A stretch of DNA of 64,000 nucleotides from assembly GCA_012932295.1 (NCBI GenBank), contig JAAONU010000002.1:24549022-24613021 (forward strand), read 5' to 3'. The notes beneath the pieces are model-generated. The model had not been told where the DNA came from, did no database searches, and saw only the letters and a program-made list of their open reading frames with translations. The translations under genes and the position numbers were made by a program. How positions within the stretch are numbered: position 1 is the stretch's first letter; the number at the start of each line of letters is the position of its first letter. The DNA comes from Cyclina sinensis. Lineage: Eukaryota > Mollusca > Bivalvia > Venerida > Veneridae. Shown one piece after another: positions 13,046-25,529 of this stretch.

Positions 13046-13383
13046 TAAATGTTTTGAAATGATGACAGTTGAAAGAAGTGGAAGTGTTGGAAGCTGTATC
13101 AATGAAATGATTCTATGATAAACTTAATGCTTTTGTGACCTGAAAGCTTTAATTTTGTGTTGTAGCTTTTACATCATGATTTGGTGATAGTTTTGATAGA
13201 TACAGTAATATTGCTTACCAATGTCAAATGATAAATACATGATACTTTAACAGTTGTGCTGGTACTGTTGACTGTTGTGTTATGCTGAATATATGATAGT
13301 TTTAACTGTATGTTGTTGGTCATTTTGTTTCGATAAATGCATGGTAAAATCGATGGATGTGATTGTGTTGTTTTTTATTATGA

Positions 13384-13612
13384 ATGTGTTGTTGGTCATG
13401 CTGGTATGTGGTTGTGTTGTTGGTCATGCTGGTATGTGGTTGTGTTGTTGGTCATGCTGGTATGTGGTTGTGTTTTTGGTCATGCTGGTATGTGGTTGTG
13501 TTATTGGTCATGCTGGTATGTGGTTGTGTTTTTGGTCATGCTGGTATGTGGTTGTGTTGTTGGTCATGCTGGTATGTGGTTGTGTTGTTGGTCTTTGTGC
13601 TGATATGTGATG
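13384..13612. repeat. 28-bp GT-rich minisatellite (GGTCATGCTGGTATGTGGTT)
   Basis: Eight nearly identical 28-bp units. Because 28 is not a multiple of three, all three plus frames stay open, which creates overlapping valine/cysteine/tryptophan-rich pseudo-proteins. Confidence 0.92.
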
Positions 13613-15785
13613 TCTTGTTGGTCAATTTAATGGTGGCACTGGCCATTTTGCTGGATTGTGGTGGTGGTCAGGGATATGATTGTGTTGGTGGTCATTGTGC
13701 TGGCATTTGGTGATGGTGTTGTTTTGGATTGGGATGGTGTTGTTGGTCATTATGCTAGAATATGGTGGTGTTGGTGTTCATTGTGCAAGGATGTGATGGT
13801 GTTGTTGTGCATGGTTTTGATGGTGATGTTGGTCATTGCACTTGGATATGATAGTGTTGTTTGGTGTTGTGCTTGGATTTGATAGTGTTGTTGGTTGATG
13901 TGTTCTTGTTGTTTGTTTTGCATGGATTTTTTGGTGTTGTTGGTTATTGTGCTGGATTGTGATGGTGTTGCAGGTAATTTAACTGGAATTAGGTATTGGT
14001 GTTGGTCATTTTGCTGGGTTGTGATGGTGTTGTTGGTTGTTGTGTTGGGATGTGGAGTTGGTGTTGGCCATTGTGATTGGTTGTGATGGTGATGTTGGTC
14101 ATTGCATTTGGATGTGATAGTGTTGTTAGGTGTTGTGCTTGGATTTGATGGTGTTATTGGTTGATGTGTTCTTGTTGTTGTTTGTTTTGCATTGATATTT
14201 TGGTGTTGTTTGCCATTGTGCTGGATTGTAATGGTGTTTCTGGTAATTTAACTGGAATAAGGTGTTGGTCATTTTGCTGGGTTGTGATGGTGTTATTGGT
14301 TGTTGTGTTGGGATGTGGAGTTGGTGTTGGCCATTGTGATTGGTTGTGATAGTGGTGTTGGTCAATGTGCTTGGATATGATGGTGTTTTTGGTTGATGTG
14401 TTCTTGTTCTTTTTGTATGGATTTTTTGGTGTTATTGGTTATTGTGCTGAGTTGTAATGGTGCTGTTGGTCATTGTGCTTGGATTTGATGGTGTTGTTGG
14501 TTGATGTGTTCTTGGTGTTGTTCTTTTTGTATGGACTTTTTGGTGTTATTGGTCATTGTGCTGGGTTGAAATGGTGCTGTTGGTCATTGTGCATGGATTT
14601 GATGGTGTTGTTGGTCGATGTCTTCTTGTTGATGGTGTTTTTGGTCATTGTGCTGGGAAATGATTGTGATGTTGTTCATTGTAGTATTGTTGTTGGTATT
14701 TGGCATGGATATTAATGTGCTTTTGTCATTGTGATGGGAATTGATGATGTTGTTAGTCATTGTGTTTTGATGTGATGGTGTTGTTTGTCATTGTGATTGT
14801 GTTGATAGTTATTGTGTTGTTCTGTGATGTTTTTGTGTTGTGTGTCATTTTGATGGAATGTGATAGTGTTCAAAGTTAATGTGTTGGAATGTGATGGTGT
14901 TGTTAGATATTGTGCTGTGCTGTGATGTGATGGTGTTGTTTGTCCATCTGTTGGAATGTGATGGTGTTGTAAATGATTGTGCTTTGATGTGATGTGTGTT
15001 GGTAATAGTGCTGGGATATGAGGATGATGTTAGTTATTGTGCCTTAATTTGGTGGTGTTGTTAGTTATATTGCTGTGATGTGATAATGTTGTTACGTGTG
15101 CTGCCATGGTTTTGTTATATTGCCGTGATGTGATAAATTTCTTAGTTATTGTACTTTCATGCTATTGTGTTTTAGTTACAGTGCTGGGATGTGATGGTGT
15201 TGTTAGTTACAGTGCTGGGATGTGATGGTGTTGTTAGTTATTGTGCTGGGATGTGATGGTATTGTTAGTTATTGTGCTGTAATGCTATTGTGTTTTAGTT
15301 AGAATGCTGGGAAGTGATGGTGTTGTTAGTTATTGTGCTGGGATGTGATGGTATTGTTAGTTATTGTGCTGTAATGCTATTGTTTTTTAGTTAGAATGCT
15401 GGGAAGTGATGGTGTTGTTAGTTATTGTGCTGTAATGCTATTGTGTTTTAGTTAGAATGCTGGGATGTGATGGTGTTGTTAGTTACAGTGCTGGGATGTG
15501 ATGGTGTTGTTAGTTATTGTGCTGGGATGTGATGGTATTGTTAGTTATTGTGCTGTAATGCTATTGTGTTTTAGTTAGAATGCTGGGAAGTGATGGTGTT
15601 GTTAGTTATTGTGCTGGGATGTGATGGTATTGTTAGTTATTGTGCTGTAATGCTATTGTGTTTTAGTTACAGTGCTGGGATGTGATGGTGTTGTTAGTTA
15701 TTGTGCTGGGATGTGATGGTATTGTTAGTTATTGTGCTGTAATGCTATTGTTTTTTAGTTAGAATGCTGGGAAGTGATGGTGTAT
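13613..15785. repeat. Diverged GT-rich minisatellite ending in a 31/30-bp higher-order array
   Basis: Continues the 28-bp array as worn units of about 28-33 bp (GGTGTTGTTGGTCATTGTGCT). From about 15160 it becomes regular again: 31-bp units GTTAGTTATTGTGCTGGGAT alternate with variants containing TGCTGTAATGCTATTG in a repeated multi-unit order. The plus strand is strongly G/T-biased throughout. Confidence 0.88.
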
Positions 15786-16278
15786 TCAGCTAGTCTTATC
15801 AGTGATAGGTTATGGTAGAATGTAACTCAAAATGAGTCTATAAAGATTGAGTGAATTATAATGATGATAATGATAATAATAAGAAGAAAATAATGATAAG
15901 AAATCATGAGGAAAGAAAGAAATTGATTTAACTAGTAGATTGTTATGAATTAAAATGGCATAAAAAGTTATCTGGTGCATAAAATGTACATAATTAAGAT
16001 GTGAAAACATGGTCTTCTTGGTTTTTAAAGATAAGTAAAATCAGATAGGTATTTTCTAAAAAGTCAAACAGCAGAAAAGAGAAGAACTCAGTTACAAATT
16101 TTCTAAACAAGGTATAAAGAACAGAAACAAGAAAATCAATTGTTTTAAATGAATGTAACATGAGTGACAAAATTGACAAGGCACAGATAAATTAAATAGT
16201 CTTTCTCTTCATAAGACTAATCGTCATCTCTGCTTTTTTGTAAATAAAATTGTGCAATAAATAAGACTAGTGATTCTC

Positions 16279-17385
16279 CCAGTGTACTTTGCTTAATAAC
16301 CTAGAGATAAACTAGAGATTCCTCTGTGCCCTTTGCTTAATAAGCTAGTGATCCCTCTGTGCCCTTTGCTAAATAACACTACTTATCCCCCTGTACCCTT
16401 TGCTAAATAAGACTACTGTTCCATCTGAGCCCTTTGCTAAATATGACTACTGTTCCATCTGTGCCCTTTGCCAAATACGACTACTGTTCTCTCTGTGCCC
16501 TTTGCTAAATAAGACTACTAATCCACTGGTACCCTTTGCTAAATAAGACTACTGATCCCTCTGTGCCCTTTGCTAAATAAGACTACTAATCCACTGGTAC
16601 CCTTTGCTAAATAAGACTACTGATCCCTCTGTGCCCTTTGCTAAATAAGACTAGTGATACCTCTGTGCCCTTTGCTAAATAAGACTAGTGATTCCTCTGT
16701 GCCCTTTGCTAAATAAGACTAGTGATTCATCTGTGCCCTTTGCTAAATAAGACTACTGTTCCATCTTTGCCCTTTGCTAAATAAGACTAATGATCCCTCT
16801 GTGCCCTTTGCTGAATAATAATACTGTTCCATCTTTGCCCTTTGCTAAATAAGACTACTGATCCCTCTGTGCCCTTTGCTAAATAAGACTACTAATCCAC
16901 CAGTACCCTTTGCTAAATAAGACTAATGATCCCTCTGTGCCCTTTGCTAAATAAGACTACTAATCCACTGGTACCCTTTGCTAAATAAGACTACTGATCC
17001 CTCTGTGCCCTTTGCTAAATAAGACTAGTGATACCTCTGTGCCCTTTGCTAAATAAGACTAGTGATTCCTCTGTGCCCTTTGCTAAATAAGACTAGTGAT
17101 TCCTCTGTGCCCTTTGCTAAATAAGACTACTGTTCCATCTTTGCCCTTTGCTAAATAAGACTAATGATCCCTCTGTGCCCTTTGCTGAATAATAATACTG
17201 TTCCATCTTTGCCCTTTGCTAAATAAGACTAATGATCCCTCTGTGCCCTTTGCTAAATAAGACTACTGTTTCATCTGTGCCCTTTGCTAAATAGGACTAG
17301 TGATCCCTCTGTGCCCTTTGCTAAATAAGACTACTGTTTTGTCTTTGCCCTTTGCTAAATAAGACTAATGATTCATCTGATTCTT
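16279..17385. repeat. 34-bp tandem array (GCCCTTTGCTAAATAAGACT)
   Basis: Around 32 units of about 34 bp share CCCTTTGCTAAATAAGACTA followed by a variable CTGTTCCATCT or GTGATTCCTCT segment. Groups of variants recur in the same order (16500-16860 versus 16930-17240), showing block duplication. It is not CRISPR: the units lack distinct unique spacers and the genome is animal. Confidence 0.92.
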
Positions 17386-17627
17386 TTTCTCAATATGAGC
17401 AGAGATCCAGCTTATTGTTTTTAGCTATTATAGCTGCCTTGTACATTCGTGTCTGATTCACATCTTGTTCTAAAGTAGTTTTACATTTTCTTCTGAGATG
17501 GTTTAGCATTTTAGAGAAAAAAATTCAATAAAAAAAATCACCAGCCTGGTGCGATCACTATATATATATATTGCTATGGAAATATTAGTTCTTACTTTGC
17601 TTTCTGTCCTTGTTTTCTGTATTTCAG

Positions 17628-17698
17628 GTGCAGCTGAAGACTACAAGAAAAAGATGATGATAGATAATAATAAAAAATGCTATTTTATAAATAGATAA
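17628..17698 (+). CDS. Candidate terminal exon of unknown gene
   Basis: A long pyrimidine tract and TATTTCAG precede GT GCA GCT..., which completes the Gly codon left open at 7860. The frame reads AAEDYKKKMMIDNNKKCYFINR and stops with TAA at 17696-17698. Two AATAAA signals overlap and follow the stop. The implied intron of 9.8 kb holds a TIR element and two minisatellites. Further exons in between that preserve phase cannot be excluded. Function unknown. Confidence 0.5.
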
Positions 17699-17708
17699 AT
17701 AAAATAAA
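17698..17708 (+). terminator. Overlapping AATAAA polyadenylation signals
   Basis: AATAAA occurs at 17698-17703 and again at 17703-17708, directly after the stop of the candidate terminal exon. The implied 3' UTR is very short. The gene would end here, about 160 bp before the CRE-bearing satellite. Confidence 0.4.
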
Positions 17709-17863
17709 TAAATGGGGCAAGTAATTGGGTGGGTACTAAGAGTTGTGTTAGAGTTGTTTAATAAGTATTGACTGAATGATTTAGAAGCAAAAGGCCCCTT
17801 ACATAATTATGTTTACATCAAACATCACCAAAAAAAAAATCCCAGTTAATTCTTTTACAATGT

Positions 17864-20800
17864 AGGAGTATTACCCTTTTTTTTTTCTGCTATTTAAGAT
17901 GTAGCAGTATTGACCCCTATGCTATGATGTCAAAACCTAAGGGAAATAAACCCAAATTTGATATTTGTAAGAAGTAGGAGTATTGTCCCCTTTCAAATGA
18001 CGTCATCATCAAAGGGAAATCACCCCGAATTTGATTTCTTTGTAATATTATCGCCCCCTTTCCAGTGACGTCATCACTATAGGGAAATAACTCCGAATTT
18101 CATTTTTTCGTAGAGTATTGTCCCCTTTCCCATGATGTCACCATCGAAGGGAAATAACCCCGAATTAAATTTCTCGTAGGAATATTGTCCCCTTTCAAGT
18201 GACGTCATCATGAAAGGGTTATAACCCCAATTAAATTTCTTTGTAAGAGTATCGCCCCTTTCCCATGACGTCATCACCAAAGGGAAATAACTCCGAATTT
18301 GATTCCTTTGTAAGAGTATCGCCCCCTTTCCTATGACGTCATCACCAAAGGGAAATAACTCCGAATTTGATTTCTTTGTAAGAGTATCGCCCCCTTTCCC
18401 ATGACGTCATCTACAAAGGGAAATAACTCCGAATTTGATTTTTCGTAAGAGTATTGTCCCCTTTCCCATGACGTGATAACCTCCAATTATATTTTTTGTA
18501 AAAGTATTGTCCTCTTTCCAGTGTCGTCATCATCAAAGGGAAATAACTACGAAATTGATTCCTTTGTAAGAGTATTCTCCCCTTTCCCATGACGTCATCA
18601 AAAAAGGGAAATAACTCCGAATTTGATTTTTCGTAAGAGTATTGTCACCTTTCCAGTGACGTCATCATCAAAGAAATAACCCCAATTAGATTTTTTGTAA
18701 GAATATTGTCCCCTTTCCAGTGACGTCATCATCAAAGAGAAATTACCCCAATTAGATTTTTTGTAAGAATATCGTCCCCTTTGCATTGACGTCATCAACT
18801 AAGGGAAATAACCCGAATTTGATTTCTTTGCAAAAGTATCGCCCCTTTCCCATGACGTCAACACCAAATGGAAAGAACTCCGAAATTGATTTTTTGTAAG
18901 AGTATTTTCCCCTTTCCAGTGACGTCATCATCAAAGGGAAATAATCCGAATTTGATTTCTTTGTAAGATTATCGCCCCCTTTCCCATGACGTCATCAGCA
19001 AATGGAAATAATTCCGAATTTGATTTTTCGTCAAAGTATTGTCCCCTTTCCAGTGACGTCATCAGCAAAGGGAAATAATTCCGAATTTGATTTTTCGTCA
19101 AAGTATTGTCCCCTTTCCAGTGACGTCATCAGCAAAGGGAAATAATTCCGAATTTGATTTTTCATAAAAGTATTTTCCCCTTTCCAGTAACGTCATCATC
19201 AAAGGGAAATAACCCGAATTTGATTTCTTTGTAAGATTATCGTCCCCTTTCCCATGACGTCATCAGCAAAGGGAAATAATTCCGAATTTGATTTTTCGTC
19301 AAAGTATTGTCCCCTTTCCAGTGACGTCATCAGCAAAGGGAAATAATTCCGAATTTGATTTTTCGTTAAAGTATTGTCCCCTTTCCAGTGACGTCATCAT
19401 CAAAGGGGAATAACTCCGAATTTGATTTCTTTGTAAGAGTATTTTCCCCATTCCAGTGACGTCATCATTAAAGGGAAATAACCCGAATAAGATTTCTTTG
19501 TAAGAGTATCGCCCTCTTTCCAGTGACGTCATCATCAAAGGGAAATAACCCGAATTACATTTCTTTGCAAGAGTATCGCCCCCTTTCCCATGACGTCATC
19601 AGCAAAAGGAAATAACTCCGAATTTGACTTTTCGTAAAAGTATTGTCCCCTTTCCAGTGACGTCATCATCAAAGGGAAATAACTCTCGCCCCCTTTCCAG
19701 TGACGTCATCATCAAAGGGAAATAACCCGAATTAGATTTCTTTTTATGAGTATCGCCCCCTTTCGCATGACGTCATCTACAAAGAGAAATAACTCCGAAT
19801 TTGATTTTTCGTAAAAGTATTGTCCCCTTTCCAGTGACGTCATCATCAAAGGGAAATAAACCGAATTTGATTTCTTTGTAAGAGTATCGCCCCCTTTCCA
19901 GTGACGTCATCATCAAAGAAAAATAACCCGAATTTGATTTCTTTGTAAGAGTATCGCCCCCTTTCCCATGATGTCATCACCAAAGGGAAAAAACTCCGAA
20001 TTTGATTTTTCGTAAGAGTATTGTCCCCTTTCCAGTGACGTCATCATCAAAGGGAAATAAACCGAATTTGATTTCTTTGTAAGATTGTAAGAGTATCGCC
20101 CCCTTTCCAGTGACGTCATCATCAAAGAAAAATAACCCGAATTTGATTTCTTTGTAAGAGTATCGCCCCTTTCCCATGATGTCATCACCAAAGGGAAAAA
20201 ACTCCGAATTTGATTTTTCGTAAGAGTATTGTCCCCTTTCCAGTGACGTCATTATCAAAGGGAAATAACCCGAATTTGATTTCTTTGTAAGAGTATCGCC
20301 CCTTCCCTATGACGTCATCATCAAAGGGAAATAACTCCGAATTTGATTTTTCGTAAGAGTATATCCCCCATTCCCAAGATGTCATCACCAAAGGGAAAAA
20401 ACTCCGAATTTGATTTTTCGTAATAGTATTGTCCCCTTTCCAGTGACGTCATCATCAAAGGGAAATAACCCAAATTTGATTTCTTTGTAAGGGTATCGCC
20501 CCTTTCCTATGACGTCATCACCAAAGGGAAATAACTCCGAATTTGATTTTTCATAAGAGTATTGTCCCCTTTACCATGACGTCATCATCAAAGGAAATAA
20601 CCCGAATTTGATTCCTTTGTAAGAGTATCGCCCCCTTTCCCATGACGTCATCACCAAAGGAAAATAACTCCGAATTTGATTTTTCGTAAAAGTATTGTCC
20701 CCTTTCCAGTGACGTCATCATCAAAGGGAAATAACCCGAATTTGATTTCTTTGTAAGAGTATCGCCCCCTTTCCCATGACGTCATCATCAAAGGGAAATA

Positions 20801-23800
20801 AACCGAATTTGATTTCTTTGTAAGAGTATCGCCCCCTTTACCATGACGTCATCATTAAAGGGAAATAACACCGAATTTGATTTTTTTGTAAGAGTATTGT
20901 CCCCTTTCCAGTGACGTTATCATCAAAAGGAAATGACCCCAAATTTGATTTCTTTGTAAGAGTACTGTCCCCTTTGCAGTGACGTCATCATCAAAGGGAA
21001 ATAACTCCGAATTTGATTTCTTTGTATGAGAATCGCCCTCTTTCCCATGACGTCATCACGAATGAGAAATAACTCCGAATTTGATATTTCGTACGACTAT
21101 TGGCCCCTTTCCGGTGACGTCATCATCAAAAGGAAAGAACCCCGAATTTGATTTCTTTGTAAGAGTATTGTCCCCTTTCCAGTGACGTCATCATCAAAGG
21201 GAAATAACCCCGAAATTGAGTTTTTAGTATGAGTACCGCCCTTTTTCCCATGACGTCATCACTCTAAAAAGAAATAACTCTGAATGATTTTTTTATAAGA
21301 GAATTGTTCCCTTTCCCGATCCGTCATCATCAAAAGGAAATAACCCCGAATTAGATTTTTTGGTAGGAGTATTGTCCCCTTTCCCAAGACGTCATCACTA
21401 TAGGGAAATAACTCCGAATTTGATATTTCGTAAGAGTATTGTCCCCTTTCCAGTGACGTCATCATCAAAGGGAAATAACCCCGAATTTGATTTTTTAGTA
21501 TGAGTATCGCCGTCTTTTCCATGACGTCATCACCAAAGGGAAATAACTCTGAATGTGATTTTTTATAAGAGAATTGTCCCTTTTACAGTGACGTCATCAT
21601 CAAAAAGAAATAACCCCGAATTAGATGTTTCGGTAAGAGTATTGTCCCCTTTTCCATGACGTCATCATCAAAAGAAAATAACCCCGAATTTGATTTCTTT
21701 GTATAGTATTGTCCCCTTTCCCATGACGTCATCACGAAAGGGAAATAACCCCGAGTTAGATTTTTATATAAGAGAATTGTCCCGTTTCCAGTGACGTCAT
21801 CAACAAAGGGAAATAACTCCGAATTTGATATTTTATAAGAGAATTGTCCCGTTTCCAGTGATATCATCAAGGGGACATAACCCCGAATTTGATTTTTTGT
21901 AAGTGTATCGTCACCTTTCCCATGACGTCATCATCAAACGGAAAATTACCCCGAATTTGATTTTTTTATAAGAGTATTGTCCCCTTTCCAGTGACGTCAT
22001 CATCTGAAGGAAAAAAAAACCGAATTAAATTTTTTTTTGTAAGAGTATTGTCCCCTTTACAGTGACGTCATCATCAAAGGGAAATAACCCCGATTTTGAT
22101 TTTTTGTAAGTGAATCGTCACCTCTCCCATGACGTCATCATTAAACGGAAAATTACCCCGAATTTGATTTCTTTGGAAGAGTATTGTCCCCTTTCCAGTG
22201 ACGTCATCATGAAAGGGAAATAACACTAATTTGATTTTTCGTAAAAGTATCGCCCTCATCCGAATGATGTCATCGCCAAAGGGAAATAACTCTGAATTTG
22301 ATTTCTTTTTAGTGCCGTCATCAAATAGGGAAATAACCCAAGCCTTGACTTTTCATAAGAGTAGTTTCCTTTTTCCCGTGACGTCATCACCAAATGGAAA
22401 TAACTCCGAATTTAATTTTTTGTAAAAGTATAGCCCCCTTTCACATGACGTCATCACCAAAGGAGAATAACCCGGAATTTATTTTTGTAAGAGTATTGTC
22501 CCCTTTTCAGTGACGTCAGAACCAAAGGGAGATATCCCCAAATTATTTATTTTGGTAAGAGTATTGTCCCCTTTCCCGTGACATCATCACCAAAGGGAAA
22601 TAACTCCGAATTTAATTTTTTATGAGTATTGTCTCCTTTCCTGTGATATCAGCTAGGGGAAATAACTCCGAATTTAATTTTTTGTGAGAGTATTCAACCC
22701 TTTCCTATGACGTCACCAATAAATGGAAATAACACCCACTTTGATTTTTCGTACGAGTATTGTCCCTTTCCTGTGAAGTCATTAACAAAAGGAAATAAAC
22801 CCGAATTTAATTTTTCGTAAAAGTATTCATCCCTTTCATATTTTGTCACCAATAAAGGGAAATGGCCCCCATTGATTTTACGTAAGAGTATTGTCCCCTT
22901 TCTTACGATGTCATCTGCAGAAGGAAACAATCCCAATTTTATTTTTTGTAAGATGATGGAGTATAGTCCCCTTTCCTTTGAAGTCACTATCAAAGGGAAA
23001 TTATCCAAAATATAATTTTTATAAGATGCAGGATTGCTGTCCCTTTTCCAGTGACGTCATCAGCAAAGGGAAATTCCGAACTTTCATTTTCGTAGATGTA
23101 TTGTACCCTTTCCCGTGACGTCGTCAACAAAGGAAAATAATCTCCAATTTGAGTGTTGTTAAATGTAGGAGTAATGTCACTTTTTCTGTTGCGTAATCGT
23201 CAAAGGGAAATAATCATTAAATACTTAATTAATTCTAAAATAAATGATTATTGTACACTTGGAAGTTATTCCAAATTTGATATTTAAAAGATGGAGTATT
23301 GTCCCACTCCAAAGATGTCATCAACAAAGGGAAATAACCGCCACATTCATTTTTTAAGAGTATCTTTCCATTTCGTATGACGTTCAAATCAAATATGGGA
23401 TTATTTTCCTAAGATGTAAAAGTATTGTCCACTTTTCAATGACGTCATCACCATAAAAAAAATAAGTAAATTTTATAAGAGTACTGCCCCCTTTCCCAGG
23501 ACGTCATCACCTGAGGGAATTAATCCCCAATCCCCAGTTTGATTTTTGTAAGAAGTAGGAGTATATATATTGACCCCTTTCCTTTAATGTCATCGCAAAA
23601 GAGAAATAACCCCCACATTCATTTTCTGTAAAATAAATTGTCTCCTTTCCTATTACGTCATCACTAAAGGAAAGTAATCTCCACTTTCATTTTTTCGAGA
23701 GTATTATGCCATTTCCCATGATGTCATCACCTAAGTGAAATAATCTCAAATTTGATTTTTGTAATTAGTGGGTATATTGTCCCTTTTCCCGTGACGTCAT

Positions 23801-23880
23801 CGCCAATGAGAACCCCTATTTTCATTTGTTGTAAGAGTACAGTCCCCTTTCCCAGGATGCCATTACCAAAGGGAATTAAT
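17864..23880. repeat. ~67-bp satellite array, each unit with a CRE palindrome (TGACGTCA)
   Basis: Close to 88 units of 66-70 bp. Each has CCCCTTTCC, then (A/G)TGACGTCATCA, AAAGGGAAATAAC, CCGAATTTGATTT and a TTTGTAAGAGTAT or TTCGTAAGAGTAT block. By manual count about 60 units keep a perfect TGACGTCA; most others differ by one base. In 19.8-20.8 kb two unit types often alternate (CCCATGACGTCATCACC...TTTTTCG and CCAGTGACGTCATCATC...TTTCTTTG), a dimeric higher-order unit. Units are most alike in the middle and decay toward 22.7-23.9 kb. It lies between the ends of two convergent genes. Open frames across it are artefacts. Confidence 0.93.
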
Positions 23881-24479
23881 CCACAGGATGAATAAAATTT
23901 TTGTCTTCGTACATAAAATTTATCAGAGAAAAGTAAATAACTCTAAGCTGATTGAATATAACTTTGAAAGTTGTGTCCCCTGACAACATCATAACCACAG
24001 TGAAGTTGAAAATAAGCAATCTCCTTCGCATTGATATCCCCTTTCATACTTCAGCATAAATCAGATTTAATTGTTATAAAGTAATTAAGTAATGAGATTA
24101 TCCTGAATGGAGTAATATCAAATATAGGGCAACTGATTGATCTATTATCTAGTAAGATTTAAAGAATCATTTTGCATGATTTTGAAGAAAACTAACGAGT
24201 ATTAAACAATAGTACATTTCTCAATGCAACAAAAACATACGTGAAAGTAATCTTTTTCTGATGCATTTAATTAATCTTAATAACTAATTTAAATAATAAA
24301 AAAAAAGGTCGACCCTGATTTTCAAAGTGCTTTAAATCAAAAAGTACACTGGCAGACATTTTTTTTATATATAATAAGTATAAAACATTTGGAATCTGCC
24401 TTTTTGACATCAGTGTTGTTGTGTGTAAGTATGAATAGAATCTGTAAATAAATGACAAAGTTATGAGAATTTAAGCAAA
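23881..24479. other. No feature recognised
   Basis: AT-rich sequence after the satellite fades; isolated CCCCTTTC words near 24030 may be the last traces of the array. Confidence 0.4.
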
Positions 24480-24960
24480 ATACAATAATCTGACCTTGAA
24501 GGTCAAGGTCATTTTAAGGTCAAGGTCACACTTGAATTATTCAACTTGTCAGTTTTGTCATAAGAGTTGTTTTATCCAAGTATGAATCATATACAACAAT
24601 TAATAACAAAGTAATGGCCAATTTTAGCAAAATTCAGTAATTTGACCTTGAAGGTGAAGGTCATTTATAAGTCGAGATCAAATTCAGTCCAGTCTCCTTG
24701 AATGTCTTGTCCAAAAGGTTGTTGTGTCCAAGTATCATTAGTATGAAGACAATCCATTAAGAAATAAAAACCCATGACCTCTGGGGCATCACTCAACCCC
24801 ATGACCATAATTTGGTCTTGGTAGTGGGTCACTAGATGATGTTTCATGCCAAATATCTAAGCTCTAGGCCTTGCAGGGAGTAAGATTTCTTCAAGTTTTT
24901 ACTAAATACAGATAAGAAAAGCCCGACCACAGGGCAGGGCCAATTTTCACCCCAGAGGTA
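24480..24960. repeat. Interspersed repeat with GACCTTGAAGGTCAAGGTCA motifs
   Basis: About two monomers with TGACCTTGAAGGTCAAGGTCA and TTGTCCAA.AGGTTGTTGTG(T). Each holds TCAAGGTCA, the monomeric site of ERR/NR5A-type nuclear receptors. The same block recurs near 29620 and 44760-45000. Confidence 0.75.
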
Positions 24961-24999
24961 TAATTTGAAGAACTGGGCTATGTAGTTTCAGACAATAAG

Positions 25000-25250
25000 A
25001 TTTTTGAAAAATTGCATTTTTGAAACCCCTTTTTGGCCCTGTGACCTACTGATGCAATTGACCAGAACCATTTGAACAACTTTAGTAGGGGAACCACCCA
25101 AGGATCATTTCTGTGATGTTCGGTCAAGATCCAGTAATCAGCTTCAGAGGAGATGGCGTTTAATGAAATTGTTGACGTTGCACGACGCACAATGACGGAC
25201 AGAGGGGAATCACAAAAGCTCATCATGAGCACGTTGTGCATGTCACCTCT
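25000..25250. repeat. Interspersed repeat fragment
   Basis: Contains TGTGACCTACTGATGCAATTG and CACGACGCACAATGACGGACA followed by ATCACAAAAGCTCA and GAGCAC, the usual tail layout of a bivalve repeat family. Confidence 0.6.
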
Positions 25251-25529
25251 GTGCCACCATGTGTACTCTTGTTGCTGTTGGTGAAGTCTGTATTCTGACC
25301 AAAAAAATCTCAGCTGGCATTTTTGGGTTATGCCCCATAGGGCATCACCAAGTAGGCCTATAGTGGCAAGTTTTCTAACTGGGACAGAATGTCTAATGAC
25401 AAAGAATATGCAGCAGTGTCTGGAGCCAGAGATTTTCAACATCCTTGTTCTGTGGCTCTCCGGTCCTATCTGCAACCCCATTTGTGGCCCTAGTATTAAC
25501 AATATGCAATTATTAGATTTCTCTTAATG

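Noticed and set aside
13275..13713. Three overlapping plus-strand open frames of 88-111 codons rich in Val, Cys, Trp and Gly
   Set aside because: All are translations of the 28-bp minisatellite, which keeps all three frames open.
16279..17385. Regular repeat-spacer look suggestive of a CRISPR array
   Set aside because: Spacers are variants of one another, the period is a single 34-bp monomer, and the sequence is from an animal.
18077..23008. Many minus-strand frames of 60-104 codons with repeated SLERGQYSY-like phrases
   Set aside because: They are frame fragments of the 67-bp satellite; period drift breaks them constantly and no start or splice context recurs.
24978..25502. Minus-strand open frame of 174 codons
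   Set aside because: Half of it covers a recognised interspersed repeat, it shows no family motif, and its codons look random.
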